From a candidate division WWE3 bacterium (GTDB lineage Bacteria > Patescibacteriota > WWE3 > 2-01-FULL-39-13), in contig JALWZX010000065.1 of NCBI GenBank assembly GCA_027002375.1, positions 1 through 38,936 of the forward strand: 38,936 nt of DNA, in the 5' to 3' direction. This document shows, piece after piece, positions 18,435 to 27,518 of this stretch. Below the pieces are notes generated by a model that had not been told where the DNA came from, searched no databases, and saw nothing but the letters and a program-made list of their open reading frames with translations. A program made the translations under genes and the position numbers. The first letter of the stretch is position 1, and the number at the start of each line of letters is the position of its first letter.

Positions 18435-19961
18435 CTATTCGTTACTAGTGTTATCGCTAACCTTTTCTACTGCAGTTTTCTCGGATTCCTTTGTGGTTAT
18501 GGAATTGTCAGTTTTCTTTACTGTTTTTGTTTTTTTCACCTTATAAGTTGGATTTGCTAAATCATTTACAGATTTTACGTTCTCAGCGTTTATCCAACCG
18601 CTTGTTCCGTCTGGTAATAAGATTCCGTACCAACCATTTTGCTCATCAAAGACATCTAATTCTTCACCATCTTTAGCTTCATAAACAACTTTAGAGTTTA
18701 GATCAGGTTTACTATATATATAATAAATTCCTTCGTTTTCAGGACCTGCAACAAATAGGGTAGATGTTGGTACGTTTCTTGTAGCTTCAGTCTCTGCACC
18801 TTTAACTACTTCATCTGTTGGTGTTTTACTTTCATCTACAACATTTTCTTCACCCTTATATTCTGTTGATGTATCTGTAGTAGGAGATATTGTTGTTGTT
18901 GTGTTAAATATTAATTCCTGCGCAGTGTACATTATTACTATTGCATATACCATGTATAACAATATGAATATAAAGATGATATACGGTATGTGGTGTATGG
19001 CATTTACATGCCTTTCAGGATTTTTCTTTATTAAAACAATTATTAATATTAGTAGTAATAGCAATATTATTGCACCTACACCGAGCAACATATACATATT
19101 GTTTTGCACGTATTGAACATATGTAGGAACACTTATTTCTGTACTAGTAATAGTTTGTGTTGGGTTTTCTTCTACAACAGGTTTTTCATTTACCTTAAAA
19201 TACATCTTAGCTTCTCTAATAACATTATCTCCTAGGTATACCTTTGCAACACCGAAATATTCACCTGGGTCAACGTCTGGGTAAAATTCAGCTGAGACTT
19301 CTTGGGTTTTGCCAGGTTCTACACTTTTAATTTCAGTAGCGGTTGCTTTTGTTATTTCATTGTCAGCTAAATCGTAAACAATTAGATTTACTTTTGTTGG
19401 TGCAGATGCCTTATTCCCAACGTTTTCTATGTTCATTGTCAAAATGACAGGTTCACCGTCAACAGCAGGTGTTATTTTCATAGATCTAATAAGCAGATCT
19501 ACTACATCTAATTCAGTAGTAGCTAATGCAACTTGTACTTTTGCGCCTTTAACAATAGATACACCCGATTTTTGTTCTTCTGGTGACATTGCCTTTATTC
19601 TAATTGAACCAGTGTATTTTTGAACCGGCGCATCTTCTGGTACATCAATCACGATTTTTAGGGGAAATCGTTTTTCACCTTTTGGTAGTGTGAATTCTTG
19701 GCCAGGATCGAAGGTAAACCATTGGTCTATGCCTTCAAAATCCACATCCACGACAGCTGTCAGATCTTCAGTTGGGTCAGATCTTGAAATTATTATCGTT
19801 TTTTCATAATGATCTCCCGGTTTTAAATGCCCATTTACTATATCTGACGGACTAATACCGAAACCTGCAAATGACTTTACAGGCAATAAAAATGATATCA
19901 TGAGTAAAATCACTAATACTGAAAAGATTAATTTGAATTTATTTTTGCGTGTTATTTTCAT
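18435..19961 (-). CDS. Membrane-anchored surface protein with C-terminal SH3 domain
   Basis: 508 aa. Signal or anchor helix at about residues 12-32. The region 'GFGISPSDIVNGHLKPGD' begins a DUF916-like/Ig-like extracellular part. A CARDB-like beta-sandwich follows ('VILTMNIENVGNKASAPT', about 172-260). Two transmembrane helices lie at about 289-313 and 325-348 with a short basic loop between them, then a Thr/Glu-rich linker, and an SH3b-type domain at about 399-464 ('GWYGILLPDGTSGWINAENV'). The topology would place both the Ig-like part and the SH3 domain outside. SH3b domains often bind cell-wall peptides, so a wall-associated scaffold is inferred. An AGG lies 10 nt before the ATG as a weak ribosome binding site. 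Confidence 0.75.
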   Translation of the reverse strand: MKITRKNKFKLIFSVLVILLMISFLLPVKSFAGFGISPSDIVNGHLKPGDHYEKTIIISRSDPTEDLTAVVDVDFEGIDQWFTFDPGQEFTLPKGEKRFPLKIVIDVPEDAPVQKYTGSIRIKAMSPEEQKSGVSIVKGAKVQVALATTELDVVDLLIRSMKITPAVDGEPVILTMNIENVGNKASAPTKVNLIVYDLADNEITKATATEIKSVEPGKTQEVSAEFYPDVDPGEYFGVAKVYLGDNVIREAKMYFKVNEKPVVEENPTQTITSTEISVPTYVQYVQNNMYMLLGVGAIILLLLLILIIVLIKKNPERHVNAIHHIPYIIFIFILLYMVYAIVIMYTAQELIFNTTTTISPTTDTSTEYKGEENVVDESKTPTDEVVKGAETEATRNVPTSTLFVAGPENEGIYYIYSKPDLNSKVVYEAKDGEELDVFDEQNGWYGILLPDGTSGWINAENVKSVNDLANPTYKVKKTKTVKKTDNSITTKESEKTAVEKVSDNTSNE

Positions 19962-20012
19962 ATTTTTATTACCTAATAATACTTTTGATTTCCAAATAAT
20001 TATTTACAAAAA

Positions 20013-21686
20013 CTACCAGTCAGCGAATTCACCTTTGACTGCTGTTACTGTATCTTGGCCTGTGTACGTACCTGATACTGTACCCGTTGGAATTTCTATG
20101 CCCCACCAAGTATCACCAGTTTCAGGTGTAGTTGTAGTACCAACAGATTTAGTTTTAGCTACGTTTAATTCTGATTCTACATCTGTTGTACTTAAAGCTG
20201 TCGCTGACGAATATGCTACTTGTGATAAATCATAATGCTGTTTGCCGACTGGTATTGTGTGGCCACTGCCATCAGTCATGTCTGTACCTGAGAGCTGTTC
20301 ATCAAGACCTACGTTACCAGTTGCGGTAACCACAGTTGTTTGATCTAGATTACTAGAATTAGTGCCTACTGTTTGCAAACCGTAATCAATAGCAGATGTA
20401 ACATCCATTGCTGTTAAACTATTAACTTCTACACCGCTAGAAGACTCTGTTGAGCCTTGTGCAGAATCATCGTCTGTCGCTAAAACCGTAGCTAACCAAT
20501 TTTCACTTGTGTATTGAGTATTTGTGTCAGTTGGGTCGGCATGGTATTGAAGATCTACTGTACAACTATATGTTGCACCTGCACCAGTGCATGAAGTTTG
20601 TGTACAAGACTTTACAGGATAGCAACTATCGTAATCTTCTTCACCTGTTGTATCACAAGAAGAGTACCCAACACCTGATCTGTATAAACTTGTTACAACT
20701 GTTGGTATTTCCGTTGTATTACAGCCATTATTATCTGTTACATCAGCAGTGATAGTCGCCGAATAAGTAGCACTTTCATTTAAATTTATATCATTACCGC
20801 TATCAATAACAACATTAGATATAACTGGGTTTACATTGCTTACAACATATGAATTGTTTGTTCCTTGGTTAGTATCTGTCGAGGGTAAGTAATGCTGGTC
20901 TACTAAGTAAACGTAAGCATCATAAGTATCATCAGCTGTTGGTATCGGTACTGTATAAGAACATGATGGGGAATCAGCAACAAATGCACTAGCGCACCAT
21001 CTATCTGAGGCTCCACCATCGCAGTCATCCGCCGTTATACCTGCAGTTTTACATACAATCAATTTAACTGTATCTGCTGTTGTTGCCGTATCAGGGTCAG
21101 TTGTAGATGCGTTTGTTGACCAAGTTACATCTTCACCGGGGTTCTTAGGACCATCATTTGAAATTGTATCAAATACAGGTGGGTGGTTTACACTAAAAGG
21201 TGAGCCACTACTACCTGAACCTTGATTTGCACTCGAACATTGTGCAGATGAAGAGTTGCTATCACATACAAATGCATACCAATCATAACTTTCATTTGTG
21301 TCCGTTGCTTGTACTGTATAACTACATGTTGCCTGACTGCCTGATGTGGTAGAACTGCTTATACACCATTGACCACTATCGCATGTTGGTGCACCGCCAT
21401 TCGTTGCTGTTACTGCATTGGTTTTACAAATTATCAAATAATAATCTTCTAGGTTTGGATCGTTCGCAGTAGCCTCAAAAGTTACATCAGACCCGACATC
21501 TGTTGGTGTGGTATCATCACTAGCGGGGTTTTCAGTTGCGTTACCTGAAAAAGAAGGTGGTGTATTCCCAACTGTAACAGAGGTAGTTACCGTATCTGCT
21601 TCTAATTTTTGCGCATTATGTAAAAACAGCAATGCGATTGTTATAGTAATAAGTAGCAAAAAGGTTCTTTGTTTGAATTTATACAT
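20013..21686 (-). CDS. Secreted Cys-rich Ig-like protein
   Basis: 557 aa from the ATG at 21686. The track start at 21707 is TTG and lies inside the promoter region. Signal peptide at about residues 6-24. Two Cys-bearing Ig-like modules follow ('LIICKTNAVTA...WCISS...CSYTV' and 'LIVCKTAGITA...WCASA...CSYTV'), about 45-180 and 180-300. The last 265 residues match the C-terminal module of the 1592-aa protein ('SGNDINLNESATYSATI', several Cys, 'WWGIEIPTGTVSGTYTG'). The regular Cys pairs suggest disulphides outside the cell. It heads the minus-strand series leading to glgA and is divergent from the double-propeller gene. No family name is recognised. Confidence 0.75.
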   Translation of the reverse strand: MYKFKQRTFLLLITITIALLFLHNAQKLEADTVTTSVTVGNTPPSFSGNATENPASDDTTPTDVGSDVTFEATANDPNLEDYYLIICKTNAVTATNGGAPTCDSGQWCISSSTTSGSQATCSYTVQATDTNESYDWYAFVCDSNSSSAQCSSANQGSGSSGSPFSVNHPPVFDTISNDGPKNPGEDVTWSTNASTTDPDTATTADTVKLIVCKTAGITADDCDGGASDRWCASAFVADSPSCSYTVPIPTADDTYDAYVYLVDQHYLPSTDTNQGTNNSYVVSNVNPVISNVVIDSGNDINLNESATYSATITADVTDNNGCNTTEIPTVVTSLYRSGVGYSSCDTTGEEDYDSCYPVKSCTQTSCTGAGATYSCTVDLQYHADPTDTNTQYTSENWLATVLATDDDSAQGSTESSSGVEVNSLTAMDVTSAIDYGLQTVGTNSSNLDQTTVVTATGNVGLDEQLSGTDMTDGSGHTIPVGKQHYDLSQVAYSSATALSTTDVESELNVAKTKSVGTTTTPETGDTWWGIEIPTGTVSGTYTGQDTVTAVKGEFADW

Positions 21687-21697
21687 ATTTATAGCAA

Positions 21698-21725
21698 TAT
21701 TTAACAACTTATCATTAGACTACAA
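21698..21725 (-). promoter_or_regulatory. Promoter of the Cys-rich secreted protein
   Basis: Minus strand TTGTAG, 16-bp spacer, TAAATA with upstream TGT (extended -10). The -10 ends 11 nt before the ATG at 21686, predicting a leader of only about 5 nt. This rules against the TTG start at 21707. Confidence 0.5.
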
Positions 21726-21765
21726 AAACTTTCGAATAATTTCTACTATGTAAAATTACTATATA

Positions 21766-21787
21766 CATTTTTTTGAATCAAAAAATG
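21766..21787. repeat. AT-rich inverted repeat between divergent promoters
   Basis: CATTTTTT and AAAAAATG flank a 6-nt centre midway between the two divergent surface-protein genes. It could be an operator or simply AT-rich sequence. Confidence 0.35.
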
Positions 21788-21827
21788 CATAAATTGGTTT
21801 ATAAACATATTATTTGCGTGTGTTTTT

Positions 21828-21836
21828 TGGTATAAT
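21828..21836 (+). promoter_or_regulatory. Extended -10 promoter of the double-propeller gene
   Basis: TGGTATAAT is a perfect extended -10 box ending 10 nt before the ATG at 21847, so the 5' leader should be about 3-4 nt. No good -35 at 16-18 bp is seen, as is usual for extended -10 promoters. Confidence 0.6.
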
Positions 21837-21846
21837 TTAACTTGTA

Positions 21847-24800
21847 ATGAAAATAAAAAACCTGTCCAAAATATGTGCTTTCACATTAGTTGCACTTTTG
21901 ATATTTTTAGTAATCATTTTCGTATCTACAGATTTAGTATTTTCATATAATGATTTAAATTTGCAGAATATTTGGACTAAAACATTTGGTGGTACTAGCA
22001 CAGACGAGGGAAATGCAATAATAATGGGCTCAGATGGGTCTGTATACGTTACTGGGTCATTCAGAAGTACAGTGGACTTTGACCCTTCTAATGATGTCGA
22101 TGAGCACATATCTAATGGTTCATATGATGTATTTATAACCAAGTATGAATCAGATGGAACTTATGAATGGACTAAAACATTTGGTGGTAGTGGCAGTGAT
22201 AAAGGCTATTCAGTTACATTTAGTAATGGTTCAATATATATTATAGGCACATTTTCGAATACAGTAGATTTCGACCCTTCTAGTGGTGTTGACAATCATA
22301 CTTCTAACGGATCTTATGATGTGTTTGTTTCGAAATATCAGTCAGATGGAACTTATGAATGGACTAAAACGTTTGGAGGTAGTAATGCTGACAAAGGATA
22401 TTCAATTACTGCTAGCGATAATGTTTTATATGCTGTTGGAACATTTTCAAATACTGTAGATTTTGACCCAACAACTACTACAGATAATCACGTCTCAAAT
22501 GGATACTATGACGTATTTATAACAAAATACCAGGCAGATGGCACATACGTGTGGACTAGAACTTTTGGTGGTACTAGTTTAGACTATGGTAGTTCCATCA
22601 AAGTAAAAGGAAATTATTTTTACGTTGTTGGATCCTTTAACAATACGGTAGACTTTGATCCAAGTGACAGTGTAGATAGTTATACATCTAACGGCTTAGT
22701 TGATGCTTATATCGTTAAATATCAGTCAGACGGATCTTATCAGTGGACAAAACCATTTGGAGGTGTAGGTTATGATTATGCGAACGAGTTGGTCATTAGT
22801 TCAGATGACGCTTTGTATATTACAGGAGTCTTTCAAAATACAGTGGATTTCGATACTAGTACTGGTGTAGATAATCACACTTCTAATGGATCATATGATT
22901 CGTATGTTATTAAGTACAATTCAGATGAAATATATTCATGGGCTAGAACGTTTGGTGGAGCTGGTACTGATCATTACTCAAACATATGTGTATACAATGA
23001 TAATATCTACTTGACTGGAGAGTTTTCTAGTTCGTTTGATTTTGATCCAACTGAAGATGAAGATATACATGCAACAAACGGAACGAGCGATATATACATT
23101 ACGAAGTATAAAACAAATGGCGAATACAAGTGGACGAAAACATTTAATGGGTCCATTTATGGCGATGAAAAAAGTAATGCTATTATCGCAGGTACTAACG
23201 GTTCCATATATTTAATTGGCTCTTTTGAAGATACAGTAGATTTTGATTCCACATTCAAGGTTAATAATAAATCATCAAATGGTAACGTCGATAGTTTTAT
23301 ATCTAAGTACACAGAGGAGCCTTCACCATACGTAACAATCAATAGATTTCCACAAGATACCACAAGAGATAATACACCTGAAATAATTATACAAGTAGAT
23401 TCTTCTGTACCATTGAGCAATGTATCTTATAATTTAGAAAACATAAACAATTCTGATGATTGTACGTTTTTAAGACAAATTGAGTCTAATCAAAGTCTTT
23501 ATTCATGTAATATAGATAGCGAATTAGATGATAACAGATATTATACAATAAATATCTTTGCGTTAGACAACAATAACAATGGGTCAGATTTGACTGATTA
23601 CAAGTTTCTAGTAGATCATACTAGTGAAAAAGATTTATATTATGTTGATACAACTTTGATAGAGACAGGTTCTTCTACTACTGCTGAAGCCAATGCTATT
23701 GATAATGACGCATTATATACAATTGGAATTTTTACAGATACAGTAGACTTCGACCCAACAAGTGGTGTAGACGAACATACCTCAAATGGAAATAAAGACG
23801 TATATGTGTATAAGGTAAAGCATGATGGTACATACGAATGGACAAGAGCTTTTGGGGGTACTGGTAATGATTATGGGAAATCAATAGCAATCTCAGCAGA
23901 TGCTGTTTATATGACGGGGTATTTTATGGGTACAGTTGATTTTGATCCAACAGATGAGACAGATGAATATACATCTGTTGGTAGTAATGATGTATATGTA
24001 ACAAAATATAAAAAAGATGGTACATATGAATGGACAAAAGTTTTTGGTGGTATTGGTAGTGATGCTGGATATTCTATTTCTTTACAGGCAGATAATGTGT
24101 ATATAACCGGTAATTTTAGTGATACTGTAGACTTTGACCCAACTAGTAATGTAGACAATAATACATCTATTGGTGGTACTGATATTTTTGTTGCTAGATA
24201 TAGTTCAGATGGTACATATGAATGGGTTAAGACCTTTGGTGGTACTAATTCAGATACAGGAGTTTCAATAGCAACTGATGATAATTATATATTTTTGACT
24301 GGTAATTATTATGACACAGTAGACTTCGACCCAAGTGATGATGTAGATAACCATACATCTAATGGTGATTCTGATGTTTTTGTATCTAGTTATGCTTTAA
24401 ACGGTATATACAAATGGGCAAGAACTTTTGGAGGTACAGAATACGATGCTACACAATACATATATGTTGACTCAGGTGATATATATATAACAGGAAGTTT
24501 CGCCAATACAGTAGATTTCGATCCGAGTGGTGATGTAGATAATCACACATCTAATGGTGATTTAGATATTTTTATTACTAAATATAATTCAGGTGGTACA
24601 TATAAGTGGGCTAAAACTTTTGGTAGTAGTGAATACAATGATTACGGATATTCAATAGCTTCTGCAATAGATGGTATATACGTAAGTGGTACTGTTAACA
24701 ATTCAGATCAAGTGGATTTTGATCCCTCAAATGATGAGGACATCTATAATATTTCCGGTATAGATGTATTTATATCTAAGTATGATACAGATGGGGGATA

Positions 24801-26100
24801 CGAATGGTCTAAAGTTTTTGGAGATTTTGGTGATGTAAGCGGTGGACACATTGTTAGTACAAATAATCTTGTGTATACATCCGGGCACGTAAATTATGGC
24901 AGAGTCGTTGATTTTGATCCAAGCGATGATACAGACTATTATCAAGCTGAAAGTTCTCAAGCAAGTTTTATATCAAAATATACGTACGATGAATTACCGA
25001 CAGAAATATTTCTAGAAAATATTGAGTTGAATCCACCATATAGACAACAAACAAGTTTTACATTAACGGGGAATTTAACAGAGAATCTAGGTATTATATT
25101 TGATTTACAATATCAATTAGATAATAGTGGTATTTGGACATCATGTCAGGCAGATGATGGTGAATTCGATGAAAAGAACGAAAGTTTTACATGTGCAATC
25201 ACTGGACTAGATGATGGTACTCATTCTATTAAACTAAGATCTGTTGACTCGAACAACAATTATACAGGTGCTGGCGATTATGCTATCACGAATTATAAGG
25301 TAGATACAACGAAGCCTAGTAATGATGTAGATAACACCGATTATGAGATAACCAAAATAAGTGGAAATCATATTCAAGATGACGATAAAAAGAGGGATGA
25401 CTATAGAAGAATAGAAAGTCTAAAGAACAAACCAACTATAAAATTTGAAACCATTGCAGATGTTGTAAGCGGAATCAAAAAATATGAAATAAGAATTACT
25501 AAAACTAATAAAGTAGGTAGAAAGAAAGATAACGATTACACTTACATTGGTGACATACCAGCAAATTCTCCTAATGATGGTAAAGATAGGGAACGTGATG
25601 GGGTAGTTATAAAATACGATGGTGATTACATAACAGTTGAACCAAAAGATAATAAATATAAATTAGATAGTGGAAGATCTTATTACATAAAAGTTAGAGC
25701 TTACGATGAAGCAAATAATTTTGTTGATAGCAAAGAAGTTAAAGTAAATGTTCTTAACGAAGAAGAAAAAGGTAAAGTAGATGTTAAGAATACAAATTTT
25801 GAACTAACTAAAATAAGTAAAATAAGTTATACACCATCTATAGATAGTTATTATTATACTAGTTCAAACATCGTGTTTAAGGGTATCACCAACCAAACTG
25901 GAAATATAAGTGTGTATGTAGATGGTCAGAAGTCTTATGATTCTGTATCTCGAAATAATAAATTTGAAATACGTACTAACTTATCACATGGAGAGCATAA
26001 TATTGAGATAAAGTCTGGAGATAGGGTAGAGAGTTTTAAACTTACTATAGGTGTTGAGAATTTTCCACAATATATACTTCAAATGTATAATTTACAGTGA
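21847..26100 (+). CDS. Secreted double seven-bladed beta-propeller protein
   Basis: 1417 aa. A signal peptide or anchor helix lies at about residues 10-32. Two sets of seven blade repeats of about 65 residues follow (about 41-494 and 596-1051), each blade of the SBBP/beta-propeller-repeat type: 'W.KTFGG...D.G.SI', 'YVTG.F..TVDFDP', 'SNG..DVF.TKY..DGTYEW'. An Ig-like linker lies between the propellers. Three further Ig/FN3-like domains follow, the middle one basic and charged, up to a C-terminus without LPXTG or a transmembrane helix. The Asp-rich 'VDFDPS.DVD' loop in nearly every blade could bind calcium; that is inference. It is divergent from the Cys-rich gene and ends with TGA. A ligand- or host-binding surface role is inferred. 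Confidence 0.8.
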   Translation: MKIKNLSKICAFTLVALLIFLVIIFVSTDLVFSYNDLNLQNIWTKTFGGTSTDEGNAIIMGSDGSVYVTGSFRSTVDFDPSNDVDEHISNGSYDVFITKYESDGTYEWTKTFGGSGSDKGYSVTFSNGSIYIIGTFSNTVDFDPSSGVDNHTSNGSYDVFVSKYQSDGTYEWTKTFGGSNADKGYSITASDNVLYAVGTFSNTVDFDPTTTTDNHVSNGYYDVFITKYQADGTYVWTRTFGGTSLDYGSSIKVKGNYFYVVGSFNNTVDFDPSDSVDSYTSNGLVDAYIVKYQSDGSYQWTKPFGGVGYDYANELVISSDDALYITGVFQNTVDFDTSTGVDNHTSNGSYDSYVIKYNSDEIYSWARTFGGAGTDHYSNICVYNDNIYLTGEFSSSFDFDPTEDEDIHATNGTSDIYITKYKTNGEYKWTKTFNGSIYGDEKSNAIIAGTNGSIYLIGSFEDTVDFDSTFKVNNKSSNGNVDSFISKYTEEPSPYVTINRFPQDTTRDNTPEIIIQVDSSVPLSNVSYNLENINNSDDCTFLRQIESNQSLYSCNIDSELDDNRYYTINIFALDNNNNGSDLTDYKFLVDHTSEKDLYYVDTTLIETGSSTTAEANAIDNDALYTIGIFTDTVDFDPTSGVDEHTSNGNKDVYVYKVKHDGTYEWTRAFGGTGNDYGKSIAISADAVYMTGYFMGTVDFDPTDETDEYTSVGSNDVYVTKYKKDGTYEWTKVFGGIGSDAGYSISLQADNVYITGNFSDTVDFDPTSNVDNNTSIGGTDIFVARYSSDGTYEWVKTFGGTNSDTGVSIATDDNYIFLTGNYYDTVDFDPSDDVDNHTSNGDSDVFVSSYALNGIYKWARTFGGTEYDATQYIYVDSGDIYITGSFANTVDFDPSGDVDNHTSNGDLDIFITKYNSGGTYKWAKTFGSSEYNDYGYSIASAIDGIYVSGTVNNSDQVDFDPSNDEDIYNISGIDVFISKYDTDGGYEWSKVFGDFGDVSGGHIVSTNNLVYTSGHVNYGRVVDFDPSDDTDYYQAESSQASFISKYTYDELPTEIFLENIELNPPYRQQTSFTLTGNLTENLGIIFDLQYQLDNSGIWTSCQADDGEFDEKNESFTCAITGLDDGTHSIKLRSVDSNNNYTGAGDYAITNYKVDTTKPSNDVDNTDYEITKISGNHIQDDDKKRDDYRRIESLKNKPTIKFETIADVVSGIKKYEIRITKTNKVGRKKDNDYTYIGDIPANSPNDGKDRERDGVVIKYDGDYITVEPKDNKYKLDSGRSYYIKVRAYDEANNFVDSKEVKVNVLNEEEKGKVDVKNTNFELTKISKISYTPSIDSYYYTSSNIVFKGITNQTGNISVYVDGQKSYDSVSRNNKFEIRTNLSHGEHNIEIKSGDRVESFKLTIGVENFPQYILQMYNLQ

Positions 26101-26150
26101 TAAAGAAGTAGGGAATGTGTATTTGTTGCACTTGTATAAGTGCTAAATTA

Positions 26151-26180
26151 AAAAAAGAGGCACGGGCGTGAGCCCGTGCC
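26151..26180 (-). terminator. Rho-independent terminator after rplL
   Basis: A perfect 9-bp GC-rich stem (26159-26180, GGCACGGGC/GCCCGTGCC, 4-nt loop) followed on the minus strand by CTCTTTTTTT. It ends the ribosomal cluster and sits between convergent genes. A second, weaker stem (about 26194-26213, CCGAC/GTCGG) lies just after the rplL stop. Confidence 0.85.
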
Positions 26181-26218
26181 TTCTTAACTTAATGCCGACT
26201 GCATAAGCTGTCGGTGTT

Positions 26219-26689
26219 TTACTTTAGTTCAACTGTTCCTCCAGCTTCTTCTAATTTCTTCTTAGCTTCTTCAGCTTCTTCTTTCTTAGCACCCTCTAAT
26301 ATAACCGCATCTGCAGTTTCGGCTAAATTCTTTGCCTCAACTAGCCCAAGATTTTGGTTTAACTCTCTAATTACCTTAATAACTGCGATTTTTTTGTCTC
26401 CTGCACTCTTAAGTACGACATCGTATGCGGATTTCTCTTCTTCTGCTTCTTCACCACCAGCAGTGCCTGTTGCACCAGCAACTCCTGCTACCATCATTGG
26501 TGCTGAAGCAGATACACCAAACTTATCTTCTAAAGCCTTTACTAAGTCAGATAGTTCTAAAACGGTCATGCTTTCTACAATTTCCATAACTTTTTTACCA
26601 TTGTCTGATAATTTCACTTCTTCTTTTGTTTCTGTTGCTGTTGCTGTATCTTGTACTTCTGGTTCTTTTTTTTGTACTTCATCTGCCAT
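26219..26689 (-). CDS. rplL: Ribosomal protein bL12 (L7/L12)
   Basis: 156 aa against the usual 120-125. The extra length is an acidic, Thr/Glu-rich N-terminal extension of about 28 residues before the dimerisation domain ('[21 protein letters not shown]'). An Ala/Gly-rich hinge follows, then the C-terminal factor-binding domain ('[19 protein letters not shown]', ending 'AGGTVELK'). It forms the L10(L12)n stalk that recruits translation GTPases. It lies 145 nt after rplJ and has by far the best Shine-Dalgarno sequence in the window, fitting the need for several L12 copies per ribosome. Confidence 0.97.
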   Translation of the reverse strand: MADEVQKKEPEVQDTATATETKEEVKLSDNGKKVMEIVESMTVLELSDLVKALEDKFGVSASAPMMVAGVAGATGTAGGEEAEEEKSAYDVVLKSAGDKKIAVIKVIRELNQNLGLVEAKNLAETADAVILEGAKKEEAEEAKKKLEEAGGTVELK

Positions 26690-26697
26690 ACTTTATT

Positions 26698-26707
26698 CAC
26701 CTCCTAA
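26698..26707 (-). promoter_or_regulatory. Strong Shine-Dalgarno of rplL
   Basis: Minus strand TTAGGAGGTG, almost fully complementary to the anti-SD, with 10 nt from AGGAGG to the ATG. It is notable because most neighbouring genes have no such site. Confidence 0.85.
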
Positions 26708-26834
26708 GTGACTATGTAAATGTTAATTGATTACAATTCAACCAACAATTATTGCATTTTGTCTTTTGTTTAATAACGATATATCTAAACTAATTGTAAC
26801 TATTTTAGTACTCAAAATTGATTTTGTTTCAAAT

Positions 26835-27374
26835 TTATTCCTTTTGATTTTTAATTTCACCCAACACTCTTACAAATTTTGATTGAATTCCACCTAAAAC
26901 ATAGGTAAAACCACGAATAGGTGATGCAAATCCGCCAACAACCTGTGCAAGCAATTCATCTCTAGAAGGCAATTTCGACAATTCTTCAACTTTTTCTTTA
27001 GTAATTAACTCATTATTTAAGATGCCTAGTGTTATTTCTCCTTTTTCATTCTTTTTAATAAATGTAAATAATTCTTTTAATGGGGAAATTACATCTTTAT
27101 TATTAGGTATTAGTATTGCATTTTGACCGACTAGATCGTCTTTTAATGAGATACCTATATTGTCTAATACTCTTTTAATAAGTGTATTTTTCGCAATTTT
27201 CAATTTCGCATCATACTCAAAGAGTTTAGATCTTAATTCGTTTATTTCATTTGCCGAAATGTTTGTATAGTTAAAAACTACACTAGTTGCCGAGCCTTCT
27301 GTATCGCCTGTTTGTGACAATTGAACAGTAAGGTCATTAACGATTTGTTTCTTTTTTTCTAAATTTTGTGACAT
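26835..27374 (-). CDS. rplJ: Ribosomal protein uL10
   Basis: 179 aa, normal length. It anchors the L12 stalk to 23S rRNA. The N-terminal rRNA-binding domain has 'KLKIAKNTLIKRVL' at about residues 55-68, and the C-terminal helix 'FVRVLGEIKNQKE' is the L12-binding part. The ATG has no Shine-Dalgarno sequence. The 96-nt leader carries an L10-leader-like structure, so autoregulation by L10(L12) complexes is expected. Confidence 0.97.
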   Translation of the reverse strand: MSQNLEKKKQIVNDLTVQLSQTGDTEGSATSVVFNYTNISANEINELRSKLFEYDAKLKIAKNTLIKRVLDNIGISLKDDLVGQNAILIPNNKDVISPLKELFTFIKKNEKGEITLGILNNELITKEKVEELSKLPSRDELLAQVVGGFASPIRGFTYVLGGIQSKFVRVLGEIKNQKE

Positions 27375-27470
27375 TTTTTGGATAATTATTGAAACTTCGC
27401 AAAAAAATTGAAAAGTTTCTAGTTCTATACAGGGTGAACTTTTAACTTAGGGCCCCGTAGTCTTTGAACA
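27375..27470 (-). promoter_or_regulatory. L10 leader (ribosomal protein L10 autoregulatory RNA)
   Basis: The minus-strand transcript begins close to TTCAAAGACTACGGGG, which matches the conserved 5' side of bacterial L10 leaders (CAAAGAC followed by the stem). TACGGGG (27453-27459) pairs over 7 bp, one of them wobble, with CCCTGTA (27428-27434) across an 18-nt loop; the flanking CAAAGA/TAGAAC strands would form the kink-turn region. A second stem GAAACTT/AAGTTTC (27391-27419) lies just before rplJ. Confidence 0.7.
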
Positions 27471-27476
27471 ATGTTT

Positions 27477-27504
27477 ATAATATCATCTAATTAAATAAAC
27501 GCAA
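27477..27504 (-). promoter_or_regulatory. Promoter for L10 leader-rplJ-rplL
   Basis: Minus strand TTGCGT, 16 bp, TATTAT preceded by TGA (extended -10). Transcription would start near 27470, just before the conserved L10 leader core, so rplJL can be transcribed separately from rplKA. Confidence 0.6.
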
Positions 27505-27518
27505 TAGCTTTTCTGCTC

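Noticed and set aside
12010-26100. LPXTG or sortase anchoring
   Set aside because: The C-termini of the surface proteins lack LPXTG, a hydrophobic helix and a basic tail.
26214-26711. 165-aa plus-strand ORF opposite rplL
   Set aside because: Exact antisense of rplL with Ser/Ala-rich composition caused by the Lys/Glu/Ala codons on the other strand.
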